Source: Bradyrhizobium sp. AS23.2 (GTDB lineage Bacteria > Pseudomonadota > Alphaproteobacteria > Rhizobiales > Xanthobacteraceae). Taken from it: 48,866 bases of DNA. The translations under genes and the position numbers were made by a program. The notes below the pieces were generated by a model. It did no database searches. It was not told where the DNA came from and saw nothing but the letters and a program-made list of their open reading frames with translations. The stretch's first letter is position 1. Every line of letters starts with the position of its first letter. Positions 8,023 through 16,897 of this stretch are shown in pieces. The DNA is taken from assembly GCF_001908185.1 (NCBI RefSeq), contig NZ_LGHM01000144.1, positions 1 through 48,866 on the forward strand. Direction: 5' to 3'.

Positions 8023-8625
8023 ATGGCTCCAAACTCGAAGACCTCTACCCCGCGGCTTGGCAAGCCGCTGAAGCGTGCCTTTTTCGGGCGCAGCGTCCAT
8101 GAGGTCGCGCCCGACCTGATCGGAGCGACCATGCTGGTCGACGGCGTCGGCGGCATCATTGTCGAGGTCGAGGCCTATCATCATACCGAGCCTGCAGCGC
8201 ACTCCTTTAACGGTGCGACGCCGCGGAACCAGGTGATGTTCGGCCCGCCTGGCTTTGCCTATGTCTACCGCTCTTACGGCATCCACTGGTGCGTGAACTT
8301 CGTCTGCGAGAAGGAAGGCTCTGCCAGCGCCGTACTGATCCGCGCGCTGGAGCCAACGCACGGCATCGCCGCGATGCGCCGGCGCCGCCATCTCCAGGAC
8401 CTGCACGCACTGTGCTCAGGACCGGGCAAGCTGACCGAAGCGCTCGGCATCACCATCGCGCACAACGCCCTGCCGCTGGACCGGCCACCGATTGCACTGC
8501 ATGCGCGGACGGCGGACGTCGAAGTCGCAGCAGGCATCCGGATCGGTATCACCAAGGCCGTCGAGTTACCCTGGCGCTATGGCGTCAGGGGTTCGAAATT
8601 CCTAAGCAAGCCGTTTCCGAAGTGA
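8023..8625 (+). CDS. DNA-3-methyladenine glycosylase, AAG/MPG family
   Basis: 200 residues, the size of bacterial AAG-type glycosylases. The protein removes 3-methyladenine and other alkylated purines from DNA as the first step of base-excision repair. Recognisable family features are LIGATMLVDGVGGIIVEVEAYH (catalytic glutamate region), the A-x-H-S-x-x-G segment, MFGPPGFAYVYRSYGIHWC and the SGPGKLTEALGI block. The ATG at 8023 follows the 130-base gap upstream of divergently transcribed lipA. It appears to be a single-gene unit, ending at the palindromic repeat that precedes valS. Confidence 0.92.
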   Translation: MAPNSKTSTPRLGKPLKRAFFGRSVHEVAPDLIGATMLVDGVGGIIVEVEAYHHTEPAAHSFNGATPRNQVMFGPPGFAYVYRSYGIHWCVNFVCEKEGSASAVLIRALEPTHGIAAMRRRRHLQDLHALCSGPGKLTEALGITIAHNALPLDRPPIALHARTADVEVAAGIRIGITKAVELPWRYGVRGSKFLSKPFPK

Positions 8626-8626
8626 T

Positions 8627-8729
8627 TGTCGTTCCGGGGCGCATCGAAGACGCAAACCCGGAACCCCGAGAACCTCGGGTGCGCAATTGCGCACCGGAGT
8701 TCGATGCTGCGCATCGCCCCGGAATGACA
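8627..8729. repeat. Second palindromic intergenic repeat, Bradyrhizobium type
   Basis: Outer arms TGTCGTTCCGGGGCG (8627-8641) and CGCCCCGGAATGACA (8715-8729) pair with one mismatch. GCATCGAA/TTCGATGC continue the stem inward, and the perfect 18-base palindrome GGTGCGCAATTGCGCACC sits at 8678-8695. It fills the space between the convergent glycosylase gene (stop 8625) and valS (stop 8736). The core sequence is one I recognise as a dispersed repeat in Bradyrhizobium and Rhodopseudomonas genomes. It probably also acts as a terminator. Confidence 0.75.
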
Positions 8730-8735
8730 GCAAAG

Positions 8736-11612
8736 TCACGACGCCTGCTTCAGCCGCTCCAGCGCCTCGAGGAGCTTGGCCTTGCGCGCCAGCGCCGCCT
8801 CGCGCTTTTCGCGCTCCTCCTCGACGACCTCCTCGGCCGCATTGGCGACGAATTTCTCGTTCGCCAGCTTGGACTCGGCGCGCTTGATGTCGGCGTCGGC
8901 TTTCGCGATCTCCTTGTCGAGGCGGGTGCGCTCGGCGGCGACGTCGATCACGCCCTTGAGCGGCAGTGAGGCGACCTCGCCGCGCACGAGGAGCTGGACC
9001 GCGCCGTCAGGTGCGCGGTCGGCGAAGGAGATGTCGGACAGCCGGGCCATACGCTTGATGACGTCGGTCCAGCGCGGTGCGCGTTCCCTGGTCTCGGCCG
9101 AAGCGCCTGCGAGCACCAGCGCCGTCAGCGTTGCCGGCGGGATGTTCATCTCGGCGCGCACCGAGCGGATCTGGGTGATGAGGTCGATGACCCAGCCGAT
9201 CTCGGCTTCCGCCTTTGGATCGGTGAAATCGGCATGGTCGAAGATCGGCATGATCAAGGCCGGCGAGATCAGCGGATCGGTTGGCCCGGCCGCCGCGGCC
9301 AGCATTGCGAGCTGCTCCGGCGTCGGGTCGGCCGGCTTCAGCGGCCATGATGCCAGTGCGAGCAGGCCCTCGCGCTTGGCCGTCACCTCCCACAGCTCTT
9401 CGGTGATGAAGGGCATGAAGGGGTGCAGCAACTTCAGGATCTCGTCGCGCGCCCAGGCGACCATGGCGCGGGTTTCGTCCTTGGCGGGGCCATCCGGACC
9501 GAGCAGCACAGGCTTTGCGAGCTCGACATACCAGTCGCAATAAACGTTCCACACGAAGCGATAGATCGCGCCTGCGGCATCGTTGAAGCGGTAGGCTTCG
9601 ATCGCCTCGGTCACCTCGCGCGTGGTGTGCGCACTCTCGTGCGCGATCCAGCGGTTCAGGGTCTCCTTCACCTTCGCCGGCTCGAAACCGTCGGGCACGG
9701 CGCAGTGGTTCATCTCCGCAAAGCGGGATGCGTTCCAGAGCTTGGTCGCGAAATTGCGGTAGCCCTCGACACGGCTGGTGGCGAGCTTGATGTCGCGCCC
9801 CTGAGCGGCCATCGCAGCCAGCGTGAAGCGCAGCGCGTCGGCGCCGTATTCGTCGATCAGGTGGAGCGGATCGATGACGTTGCCCTTCGACTTCGACATC
9901 TTGGCGCCCTTCTCGTCGCGGACGAGAGCGTGAATGTAGATCGTCGAGAACGGCACTTCCTTCATGAAGTGCAGTCCCATCATCATCATCCGGGCGACCC
10001 AGAAGAAGATGATGTCGAAGCCGGTCACCAGCGCATTGGTCGGGTAGTAGCGCTTCACCTCCGGCGCGTCTTCGGGCCAGCCGAGCGTCGAGAATGGCCA
10101 CAGCGCTGAGGAGAACCAGGTGTCGAGCACGTCTTCATCACGCGTGATGAAGCCTTCGCGCTTGTTGCGGTCGAGCGCCATCTCGCGCCCCTGCTCCGGC
10201 GAGATGACCTCCTGCTCGACGTAATAGCCGAGCGCGTGGCTGATCGCCTCCTCCTCGGTCTCGGCGACGAACACCTTGCCATCCGGGCCGTACCAGGCCG
10301 GGATCTGGTGCCCCCACCAGAGCTGGCGCGAGATGCACCAGGGCTGGATGTTCTCCATCCATTCGAAATAGGTCTTTTCCCAGTTCTTCGGCACGAAGCT
10401 GGTTTCGCCCGAACGAACCGCTGCGATCGCCGGCTTGGCCAGCGTCTTGGCGTCGACGTACCATTGGTCGGTCAGGTACGGCTCGATCACCGTGCCGGAG
10501 CGATCGCCATGCGGCACCATGTGGGTGTGCGGCTCGATCCGCTCGACGAAGCCGAACGATTCCAGCCGCTCGACGATGCGCTTGCGCGCAGCGAAGCGGT
10601 CGACCTTGTGAAACTCCTCGGCGAACTGCGAGGCGCCTTCGGGCAGGTCGCGCAGATAATCCTCGTTGTCGAGGAGATCGAGACAACCTTCCTTGTCGAT
10701 GACGCTGATCCGGCCCAGGCCGTGGCGATTGCCGACCTCGAAATCATTGAAGTCATGCGCCGGCGTCACCTTCACCGCGCCCGAGCCCTTGTCCGGATCG
10801 GAATATTCGTCGGCGACGATCCGGATCTTGCGGCCAACCAGCGGCAGGATCACGTTCTTGCCGACCAGCTTCTGATAGCGTTCGTCGTCGGGATGCACGG
10901 CCACGCCGGTATCGCCGAGCATGGTCTCGGGCCGTGTGGTGGCGACGACGATGAAGCTCGAGGGATCCTCGGGGCTGAACGTCTTGCCCTCGATGGGATA
11001 GCGCAGGTACCAGAGGCTGCCCTTGACCTCGGTCTGCTGCACTTCGAGATCGGAGATCGCGGTCAGCAGCTTGGTGTCCCAGTTCACCAGCCGCTTGTCC
11101 TTGTAGATCAGGCCATCACGGTGCAGCTCGACGAACACCTTGACGACGGCCTTGGACAGACCCTCGTCCATGGTGAAGCGCTCGCGCGACCAGTCGCAGG
11201 AGGCGCCGAGCCGCTTGAGCTGGTTGATGATGGTGTCGCCGCTCTCGGCCTTCCACTGCCAGACCCGCTCCAGAAACTTCTCGCGGCCCATCTCGCGGCG
11301 GCCGGGCTGCTGGCGCTCCATCAGCTGTCGCTCGACCACCATCTGGGTGGCGATGCCGGCATGGTCGGTGCCGGGCTGCCACAGCACGTCGCGGCCGCGC
11401 ATCCGCTCGAAGCGGCACAGGATATCCTGGAGCGTGTTGTTGAGGGCATGGCCCATATGCAGCGAGCCCGTCACGTTCGGCGGCGGGATCACGATGGTAA
11501 AGGGCGCCGCGTCGCGGCGGTCGGGACGGCCGGCCTTGAAGGCAAGGCTGTCCTCCCACACGACGGACATACGGGCTTCGATATCGGCGGGCTGGTAATT
11601 TTTCTCGATCAT
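8736..11612 (-). CDS. valS: Valyl-tRNA synthetase
   Basis: 958-residue class I aminoacyl-tRNA synthetase charging tRNA-Val. The HIGH motif appears as HMGH in PPPNVTGSLHMGHALNN, and the KMSKS loop as GAKMSKSKGNVIDP. Between them lies the editing domain (TTRPETMLGDTGVAVHPDDERY). The C-terminus ends in the coiled-coil arm typical of ValRS (VAAERTRLDKEIAKADADIK and following). Length is normal for the family. The ATG at 11612 is the natural start. It is monocistronic as far as seen, with the palindromic repeat directly after the stop. Confidence 0.98.
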   Translation of the reverse strand: MIEKNYQPADIEARMSVVWEDSLAFKAGRPDRRDAAPFTIVIPPPNVTGSLHMGHALNNTLQDILCRFERMRGRDVLWQPGTDHAGIATQMVVERQLMERQQPGRREMGREKFLERVWQWKAESGDTIINQLKRLGASCDWSRERFTMDEGLSKAVVKVFVELHRDGLIYKDKRLVNWDTKLLTAISDLEVQQTEVKGSLWYLRYPIEGKTFSPEDPSSFIVVATTRPETMLGDTGVAVHPDDERYQKLVGKNVILPLVGRKIRIVADEYSDPDKGSGAVKVTPAHDFNDFEVGNRHGLGRISVIDKEGCLDLLDNEDYLRDLPEGASQFAEEFHKVDRFAARKRIVERLESFGFVERIEPHTHMVPHGDRSGTVIEPYLTDQWYVDAKTLAKPAIAAVRSGETSFVPKNWEKTYFEWMENIQPWCISRQLWWGHQIPAWYGPDGKVFVAETEEEAISHALGYYVEQEVISPEQGREMALDRNKREGFITRDEDVLDTWFSSALWPFSTLGWPEDAPEVKRYYPTNALVTGFDIIFFWVARMMMMGLHFMKEVPFSTIYIHALVRDEKGAKMSKSKGNVIDPLHLIDEYGADALRFTLAAMAAQGRDIKLATSRVEGYRNFATKLWNASRFAEMNHCAVPDGFEPAKVKETLNRWIAHESAHTTREVTEAIEAYRFNDAAGAIYRFVWNVYCDWYVELAKPVLLGPDGPAKDETRAMVAWARDEILKLLHPFMPFITEELWEVTAKREGLLALASWPLKPADPTPEQLAMLAAAAGPTDPLISPALIMPIFDHADFTDPKAEAEIGWVIDLITQIRSVRAEMNIPPATLTALVLAGASAETRERAPRWTDVIKRMARLSDISFADRAPDGAVQLLVRGEVASLPLKGVIDVAAERTRLDKEIAKADADIKRAESKLANEKFVANAAEEVVEEEREKREAALARKAKLLEALERLKQAS

Positions 11613-11754
11613 GGGGCTGCTAGAAAGCCGCGCGAGGGGGGCAAGTCAACGAAAAGGTCAACGGATAGCAAGCGGCAATGGGGCTTCCCGGCGCGGTCGG
11701 AAGGCCTGTCATCACGCACAAGCGGGGCTTTATGAGGGCTCTGCGGCCGGGTTT

Positions 11755-12519
11755 CTACCTTCCGCCGCGCGAGACTCGCTCGATTTCGGCCTTCACGATG
11801 CGTTCAACCAAGCCCGGCAGGTTGTCGTCGAGCCAGGACTTGAGCATCGGACGCAGCATCTCCTTGACCAGGTCCTCCAGTGTCCGCGCATTGCTGCTGA
11901 GCACGGTATGGGCCAGCGAGTTGAAGGCGGACTCGACCGCCGAGACCGTCGATTGCGCGAGGATCGGCTGCTGCGGCGGAAGCGGCGGCGCATCGAAGTC
12001 CACCGGCGCATAGGACGGCGCTGGGCGCGGCTGTGGCGATTCGGCGAATTCGAGATCGTCGCGCGGATCGACCCGGTGGAAGCTCGGCGGCGGAGGCGGT
12101 GTCGGGTCCATCGCCATATCGTCGGTCAGTTCGAGCACGTCAGGCTCGGGCTCGGGCTCGGGTTCCGGAGCACGGACCTCGGGCGCAGGCGTGGCGGCGT
12201 CGAGCCCGGCCAGCAGCGCGTCGATATCGTCCTGGCCGTTGGGTGAATCCGTCGCGGGCGCAGTGGGCGCAGGTGTTGGTGCCGGCTTTGCGGCCGATGG
12301 AGGTTCGGGCTTCTCTTCGGCAGGTTTGGCCGGCGCGGCCTTGGATGGCGGAATGTTCTTGATCGCCTGCGGCTTTGGCGACGCAGCGGGCGCCGCAGCT
12401 TTCTCGGGCTTGGCGGCTTCCGTCGGCGGCGGCTTGGCCTCATCGTCGGCAATGATGCGCCGGATCGAGGCCAGAATCTCCTCCATCGAGGGTTCTGTAA
12501 CCTTTGCAGGCTGCGTCAT
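11755..12519 (-). CDS. popZ: PopZ family polar organising protein
   Basis: 254 residues in the architecture of alphaproteobacterial PopZ. An N-terminal helix (EPSMEEILASIRRIIADDEA) is followed by a long disordered linker rich in Pro, Ala and Glu (about 30-170) and a conserved C-terminal oligomerisation region (AHTVLSSNARTLEDLVKEML, then LKSWLDDNLPGLVERIVKAEIERV). PopZ forms a polymeric hub at the cell pole that anchors ParB/centromere and cell-cycle proteins (known in Caulobacter). The ATG at 12519 sits just after GGAGTCGGAG; a GTG at 12531 is an alternative. It lies directly upstream of valS with a 142-base gap. Confidence 0.9.
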   Translation of the reverse strand: MTQPAKVTEPSMEEILASIRRIIADDEAKPPPTEAAKPEKAAAPAASPKPQAIKNIPPSKAAPAKPAEEKPEPPSAAKPAPTPAPTAPATDSPNGQDDIDALLAGLDAATPAPEVRAPEPEPEPEPDVLELTDDMAMDPTPPPPPSFHRVDPRDDLEFAESPQPRPAPSYAPVDFDAPPLPPQQPILAQSTVSAVESAFNSLAHTVLSSNARTLEDLVKEMLRPMLKSWLDDNLPGLVERIVKAEIERVSRGGR

Positions 12520-12778
12520 CTCCGACTCCACATGATCAACGCCCTCGCATGCGCTGTTTTACACCAAGCACGACAGGATTGGCCGGTTTCGGACAGGAGC
12601 CCCGACATTTTCGTCGCGACAACCCGACTTGTCCCCAGTTCACGGCTCAACGTGCAGCGGTGCGGCCCCTGCCCTCGGCACTCAAGCTTTACGCACACGA
12701 CAAACGGATGCGGGACGAATCGACCCGCAACTTCTTGGCAAGGCTATGTCAGGGATTTTGACGATTGCAAGCAAAGCG

Positions 12779-12812
12779 CAGGTCGGCCTCGACTATCTGC
12801 GAGGCCGACCTG
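12779..12812. terminator. Perfect 13-bp hairpin after tolC
   Basis: CAGGTCGGCCTCG (12779-12791) and CGAGGCCGACCTG (12800-12812) pair perfectly around an 8-base loop. The hairpin begins 11 bases beyond the tolC stop codon. On the tolC strand it is followed by CGCTTTGCTTGC, only weakly T-rich, so it would act as a terminator or 3' stabiliser. The rest of the popZ-tolC gap (12532-12822) shows nothing else I can support. Confidence 0.75.
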
Positions 12813-12822
12813 ATTGCGGCGA

Positions 12823-14226
12823 TCAGCGCCCGTCCGGCGTGCGAACACCGGCCCAGCTGTCGCGGACCTGCTGGTAGTGAACGCTGGGATCGTAAATCGT
12901 GGTCGCCAGGCCGAGGACCTGCGGTGACAGCCGGCCGACGGCGGCGAGGACGTTGTAAGACGCAACGACCCGGTCGTGCTGCGCGGTGACCAGCGCGACG
13001 CGCGCATTGACCAGCGCCTGCTGCGCATTGAGCACGTCGAGCGTGGTACGTTGGCCAGCCTTGGCTTCTTCGCGCACGCCATTCAGCGCGATCTCCGACG
13101 CCGTGACCTGTGCCTGCGCGGATTGCACCTGCGCCTTGCCGGCCTGCAAGTTCCCCCACCACTGCACCACGGTCGCGCGGGCCTGGTCGCGGGTCGTTTC
13201 GAGGTTGAGACGCTGCTGCGCCAGGTTCTCTTTCGATTGCCGGATCAGCGAATATTCTGCGCCGCCCTGATAGATCGGCACGGAGGCTGTCGCGATGGCG
13301 GAAGCGGTCGTCTGTCGGAAGATCGTGAGCTGCTGCTGGTATGCTTGGGTGACGCCAGCCTGGACCGAGACCGTCGGCAGCAGCGCGCCTTCGGCGACCT
13401 TGACCTGTAGATAATTGACGTCGATGCCGAACATTGCGGCCGTGACGTTCGGATTCTCGACAAGGCCGAGCTCGACCGCCGAGGCGAGGGTTGCAGGAAA
13501 GAAGCGGTCGACCGGCGAGCCCGGCGCGAGATTCGTCGGCTCGTTGCCGATGATGCGGCGGAAGTTCGCCCGCGTCGTGGTGAGATTCGCTTCGGCTTGC
13601 AGTGCCTGCGTCTTGCCCGCCGCCAACTGCGCTTCGGATTGCGCCACGTCGGTACGCGTCACCTCGCCGACGTTGAAGCGATCGCGCGTTTGCTTGAGCG
13701 TCTGTTCGAGCACGCGCACGTTGCTGCGCTGGACCTCCAGCGTGGCGGCGTCGCGCAGATAGTCCATGTAGATCGTGGCGCCGTTCAGCAGCACGCTTTG
13801 ATCGAGGCTGCGCAGCGCTTCGCGCGAACCGGACACCTGGCTCTCTGCCGCGCGCGTCCTGTTGGCCGTCTGATTGCCGTTGTAGAGCGTCTGGTTGATG
13901 GTCAGGCTGGCGCTGTTGGGCTGAAGGTCACCATGAATCGGCGGGCCCTTCTGCAACGGCTGGGTATCCTGATATTGAAAGCCGGCGCTCGCCGTCAGCG
14001 CGACCTTGGGGCGATAGCCCGACAAGGCTTGCGGCACGTTCTCGTCGGTGGAGCGCACCTGGGCGCGCTGTGCATTGAGCTGCGGGTTGTTCTGATAGGC
14101 ACGTACCAGCGCAGCCTCGATCGTGTCCGCCAACGCAGGCGTCGGCCCGGCAAGAGCCAGCAACAGGACCGAAACCGCAGCTCCGGTGAAGAGCTTCACC
14201 CCATGCATCCCAAAAATTCCGTTCAT
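12823..14226 (-). CDS. tolC: TolC-family outer membrane efflux/secretion channel
   Basis: 467 residues. A Sec signal peptide (VKLFTGAAVSVLLLALAGPTPALA) precedes two OEP repeats, each giving beta strands and long alpha-barrel helices. TolC trademarks include AYQNNPQLNAQRAQVRSTDE near the N-terminus, SLTINQTLYNGNQTANR, VGEVTRTDVAQSEAQLA in repeat one and GQRTTLDVLNAQQALVNARV in repeat two. The protein forms the trimeric outer-membrane exit duct for RND pumps and type I secretion. The start is the ATG at 14226, with ATG at 14208 possible. It sits downstream of pcm in the same direction, an arrangement common in alphaproteobacteria, with a 186-base gap that probably holds its own promoter. Confidence 0.95.
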   Translation of the reverse strand: MNGIFGMHGVKLFTGAAVSVLLLALAGPTPALADTIEAALVRAYQNNPQLNAQRAQVRSTDENVPQALSGYRPKVALTASAGFQYQDTQPLQKGPPIHGDLQPNSASLTINQTLYNGNQTANRTRAAESQVSGSREALRSLDQSVLLNGATIYMDYLRDAATLEVQRSNVRVLEQTLKQTRDRFNVGEVTRTDVAQSEAQLAAGKTQALQAEANLTTTRANFRRIIGNEPTNLAPGSPVDRFFPATLASAVELGLVENPNVTAAMFGIDVNYLQVKVAEGALLPTVSVQAGVTQAYQQQLTIFRQTTASAIATASVPIYQGGAEYSLIRQSKENLAQQRLNLETTRDQARATVVQWWGNLQAGKAQVQSAQAQVTASEIALNGVREEAKAGQRTTLDVLNAQQALVNARVALVTAQHDRVVASYNVLAAVGRLSPQVLGLATTIYDPSVHYQQVRDSWAGVRTPDGR

Positions 14227-14412
14227 CTAACGCCCGACTCGTGCCCGCGAGCTGGGTTACCGTCTACCGAGTGGAGTCGTTGCCCCGTCGCAACATAGGA
14301 CGCGGATTGGCGCGACGGAACTACCTCAAGGCCGTTCCCGGTGGAAACTCTTCACGTGCAGCATCCCGGCCACACTTCTGATTAAGAATGGGATTTTAAC
14401 AGGCTATGCCCG

Positions 14413-15075
14413 TTAGAATACAAAAGCAGCGGCCCGTTCCAGCCCCGGAAGGACCGGGGCTGCGGCATCGAACAGCGTCCGATGGCCGAATTCCCCGTGG
14501 TTATGGGTCACAATCATGGCCCGCGGCGGCTTGGATTCGGCAGACACCCCGACCAGCCGCCCGCCCTCCTTGAGCTGTCCGAGCAGCCCTTCGGGCGTCA
14601 CCTCGACGGCACCATTGAGGACGATCACGTCATACGGAGCGGCAGAAGGGTCACCCTCGGTGCAGGCCGCGGCCTTGCAGGTGACATTGGTGAGCCCGAG
14701 GGCAGCAAAGGCGTCCTTGGCTTTCGCCGCCAGAGCCGAATCGCATTCGGTCGCGGTGACCTGGCGCGCAAGCTTGGCCGTCAGGGCGGCGAGATAGCCC
14801 GTGGCGCAGCCGACGACCAGCACGTTGTCACCCTCGCCGATTTCGGCGGCCTGAAGCAGCTTGCCGGTCAGCTCCGGCTTGATCAGGAACCGCTTGGCGG
14901 CGCCCTCGCTCACATCGAGGTCGAGGTCGAGGTAGGCCAAAGCCTGCCTGCTGGCCGGCACGAAGGCTTCGCGCGGAACCGTGAGCATGGCGTCGAGAAT
15001 ACGGCGATCGGTGACGTCATTGGTGCGCACCTGGCCATCGACCATTTTTTGGCGCGCGGTCGAGAAACCGGACAT
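14413..15075 (-). CDS. pcm: Protein-L-isoaspartate O-methyltransferase
   Basis: 220 residues with the Rossmann methyltransferase fold: SAM-binding motif I is VLVVGCATGYLAALTA, followed by an acidic post-motif strand (VTATECD). The N-terminal segment (ARQKMVDGQVRTNDVTDRRILDAMLTVPREAFVP) is the substrate-recognition region typical of PCMT-family proteins. The function is methylation of damaged isoaspartyl residues to start their repair. The proximity to tolC on the same strand is typical of this group. The C-terminus (PVLPGLERAAAFVF) is also family-like. ATG at 15075. Confidence 0.92.
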   Translation of the reverse strand: MSGFSTARQKMVDGQVRTNDVTDRRILDAMLTVPREAFVPASRQALAYLDLDLDVSEGAAKRFLIKPELTGKLLQAAEIGEGDNVLVVGCATGYLAALTAKLARQVTATECDSALAAKAKDAFAALGLTNVTCKAAACTEGDPSAAPYDVIVLNGAVEVTPEGLLGQLKEGGRLVGVSAESKPPRAMIVTHNHGEFGHRTLFDAAAPVLPGLERAAAFVF

Positions 15076-15217
15076 TTGCGGACCCTGAAATGCGGACGAT
15101 GCCGCGGACGAAAGTTGGCGGCATCTTTGGAACAGGCTTGGGGAAAACGCAACATGGCCGTTGCCCCCGAGGGGCCGGCGTCTTCCGCGCTCACCGCATA
15201 TCGAGGGTCGAAACGGC

Positions 15218-15397
15218 CTATTCGATCGTGACCGCGAGCCGGCCGATCAGCGCGGCGACTTCGTCCAGTCGCGCCGAATCGTGTGCCTCGACGGCACGCG
15301 CGAGACAGGCCAGGCATTCATCATCACTGAGTTCGGGAACGTCTGCCGGCAGAATCGAGGGGGCCATATGGGAACGGTCGACCAGGATGTCTGGCAT
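15218..15397 (-). CDS. Small conserved hypothetical protein
   Basis: 59 residues from the ATG at 15397, which is preceded by GGAG about 9 bases upstream; an in-frame ATG at 15427 lacks this. The protein is acidic and helical in appearance, with ELSDDECLACLARAVEAHDS and a C-terminal DEVAALIGRLAVTIE segment. There is no signal peptide, membrane helix or known motif. It lies upstream of pcm on the same strand. Similar short proteins occur in Bradyrhizobium as far as I recall; the function is unknown. Confidence 0.6.
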   Translation of the reverse strand: MPDILVDRSHMAPSILPADVPELSDDECLACLARAVEAHDSARLDEVAALIGRLAVTIE

Positions 15398-15611
15398 AGG
15401 AATCAGCTCCGTAATAATCCGGCACACACGAAGCTCGATTTGGATTGAGTCGATTTAGCGCCGCCCGCGTGGCGCGATGGCGCCATTCCACACATCTGCT
15501 TGAACGCGATTCTGCCTGGATTTGGCTGGAAGCGACGTCGAGAAATTGCTCGATCGACCTAGCGCGCCGCATCAAGGCGCAGCTACAAACGATTGAATTT
15601 GCGGCAAAATT

Positions 15612-15686
15612 TGGCTCCCCGGGCTGGATTCGAACCAGCGACCATCCGATTAACAGTCGGATGCTCTACCGCTGAGCTACCGAGGA
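15612..15686 (-). tRNA. tRNA-Asn (anticodon GTT)
   Basis: Read on the minus strand, the 5' acceptor arm TCCTCGG pairs with CCGGGGA before the discriminator G and the encoded CCA. The D arm carries GCTCAGCGGTAGAGC, the anticodon stem-loop reads CCGACTGTTAATCGG with anticodon GTT, and the T arm is CTGGTTCGAATCCAG. All four stems close. Confidence 0.97.
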
Positions 15687-15821
15687 AAGGGCGAACCAGT
15701 CGTTCGCGCGCGCTGCGTATAACAAAGCCGGTTGCGCTTGCAAAGGACGAATTCATCATCGTCCGCAACGCGTCGAGGAAGGGCCTTGAGCGGCCCCTCC
15801 TCCGGGCCATGTCAGGTCAGA

Positions 15822-16190
15822 CTATTCGGCGATGAAGGACGTGGTCTTGGTGCCGGGGTCGTAGTGCAGCCGCAGCACGTTGAACTTGCAGAGGTTGACG
15901 TTCTTCCACAGGACCGACTCGTCATAGTTCTGCCAGTCGACGCGGATGTTCCAGACGCAGCCCTCATCGTCCTCGTCGAACTCGACATACGTGCTCGCCT
16001 GGTTCTGCAAAACCTTGTCGAGCTCGTTCTCCCATTCGTCCATGCCATCGTCCGGCGCGTTGAAGCCGAGAAACTTGATGGCATAGCCGGTCTCATTGAC
16101 GACGGAGACGTTGCGAGAGTCAGCCGCGAACGACGGCGCAGCGGCGATCGAAAGACCGATCGCGATCAGTCCGGACAGAAAATACTTCAT
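15822..16190 (-). CDS. Secreted hypothetical protein
   Basis: 122 residues from the ATG at 16190, placed 7 bases after GGGGGA. A Sec signal peptide (YFLSGLIAIGLSIAAAPSFAA) is followed by a small acidic domain opening with SVVNETGYAIKFLGFNAPDDG and containing a conserved-looking GCVWNIRVDW and LCKFNVLRLHYDP with two cysteines that could pair. This pattern occurs in short periplasmic proteins of Bradyrhizobium; no function is known to me. The frame is open upstream to 16403, but that extension shows no protein character. Confidence 0.75.
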   Translation of the reverse strand: MKYFLSGLIAIGLSIAAAPSFAADSRNVSVVNETGYAIKFLGFNAPDDGMDEWENELDKVLQNQASTYVEFDEDDEGCVWNIRVDWQNYDESVLWKNVNLCKFNVLRLHYDPGTKTTSFIAE

Positions 16191-16329
16191 ATAAAAATCC
16201 CCCGATCGAAACAGGCTTTCAGCGCCTGACGTCGATCGGCGCAGTCGCTGCGGCAACAAATGGCGTTGCCTCAAAGATTCGCCCGGCGCGCGATCGAAAG
16301 GCTCAACACGCGATCGATCCGCACTACGG

Positions 16330-16670
16330 CTCGTTGCGCGACGCGAGACGTGCAACGAGCGAGTTCTTATCGATTCGAATTCTCCGCAGCAATGAATGGG
16401 CATTCATAGATCGGCGGTGTTTGTTTTCTCCGGTACAGGCGCGGGCACCGCGGCGCCGTTTGCTCTTCCCGGTCACGGCGCCGACCAGCGCCTTCGCGGG
16501 ATCGTCGCCGGGCGCAAAGCCGCTCTGGCGCAGGATCTCGTCGATCATCGGACGCAACGCGTGCACCTTGACGAGCTCGCCGGCGAGCCCTTCGCCGAAG
16601 CCGACCCCTCCGTTGCCGGCGCCGCTCCCGTTGCCGCCGAACGCGCCGCCGGTGTGCAGGATGCGGACGG
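16330..16670 (-). pseudogene. Possible decayed gene remnant (flotillin/SPFH C-terminus-like)
   Basis: On the minus strand one frame reads a Gly-rich stretch (GGAFGGNGSGAGNGGVGFGE), then LAGELVKVHALRPMIDEILRQSGF and APGDDPAKALVGAVTGK. It then degenerates into basic residues and stops at about 16324. The frame has a stop at about 16675 and no convincing start. The Gly-rich block followed by a helical AL-P-IDEILR segment recalls the C-terminus of flotillin-like proteins, but this is a weak impression. I read it as a gene fragment. Confidence 0.3.
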
Positions 16671-16779
16671 ATCATGGCGCCGCGGGTGCCTTCTCGGCAA
16701 AACCCCCGAAGCTTTGAAAAGAAGCGGCTTCAACGCAAACCACTTCTCGCAATTCTCAAACGAAATAATTTTTCAAGCT

Positions 16780-16793
16780 GACAGATATCTGTC
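16780..16793. promoter_or_regulatory. Perfect 14-bp palindrome, TetR-type operator shape
   Basis: GACAGATATCTGTC is perfectly self-complementary and lies in an AT-rich stretch (AATAATTTTTCAAGCT precedes it). Operators of this form are typical of TetR/AcrR repressors that control efflux genes. No regulator or target gene is beside it, so the call is from symmetry only. Confidence 0.35.
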
Positions 16794-16897
16794 TACTCTC
16801 GATCAATGCACAGCTTGTCCGCAACATATTCACAGCCTCGCTTCGGCAGATTTGTGTTGCAGAGGCAAACCACTTGCTGCGCACGAATCCACAGGGA

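Larger units (their letters stand above)
16191..16897. other. 707-base region without an intact gene
   Basis: Apart from the decayed stretch at about 16330-16670 and the palindrome at 16780-16793, I see no gene here. The right half (about 16730-16870) is AT-rich and promoter-like but leads into no reading frame on the plus strand. It looks like the scar of a deletion that left an upstream region without its gene. Confidence 0.4.
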
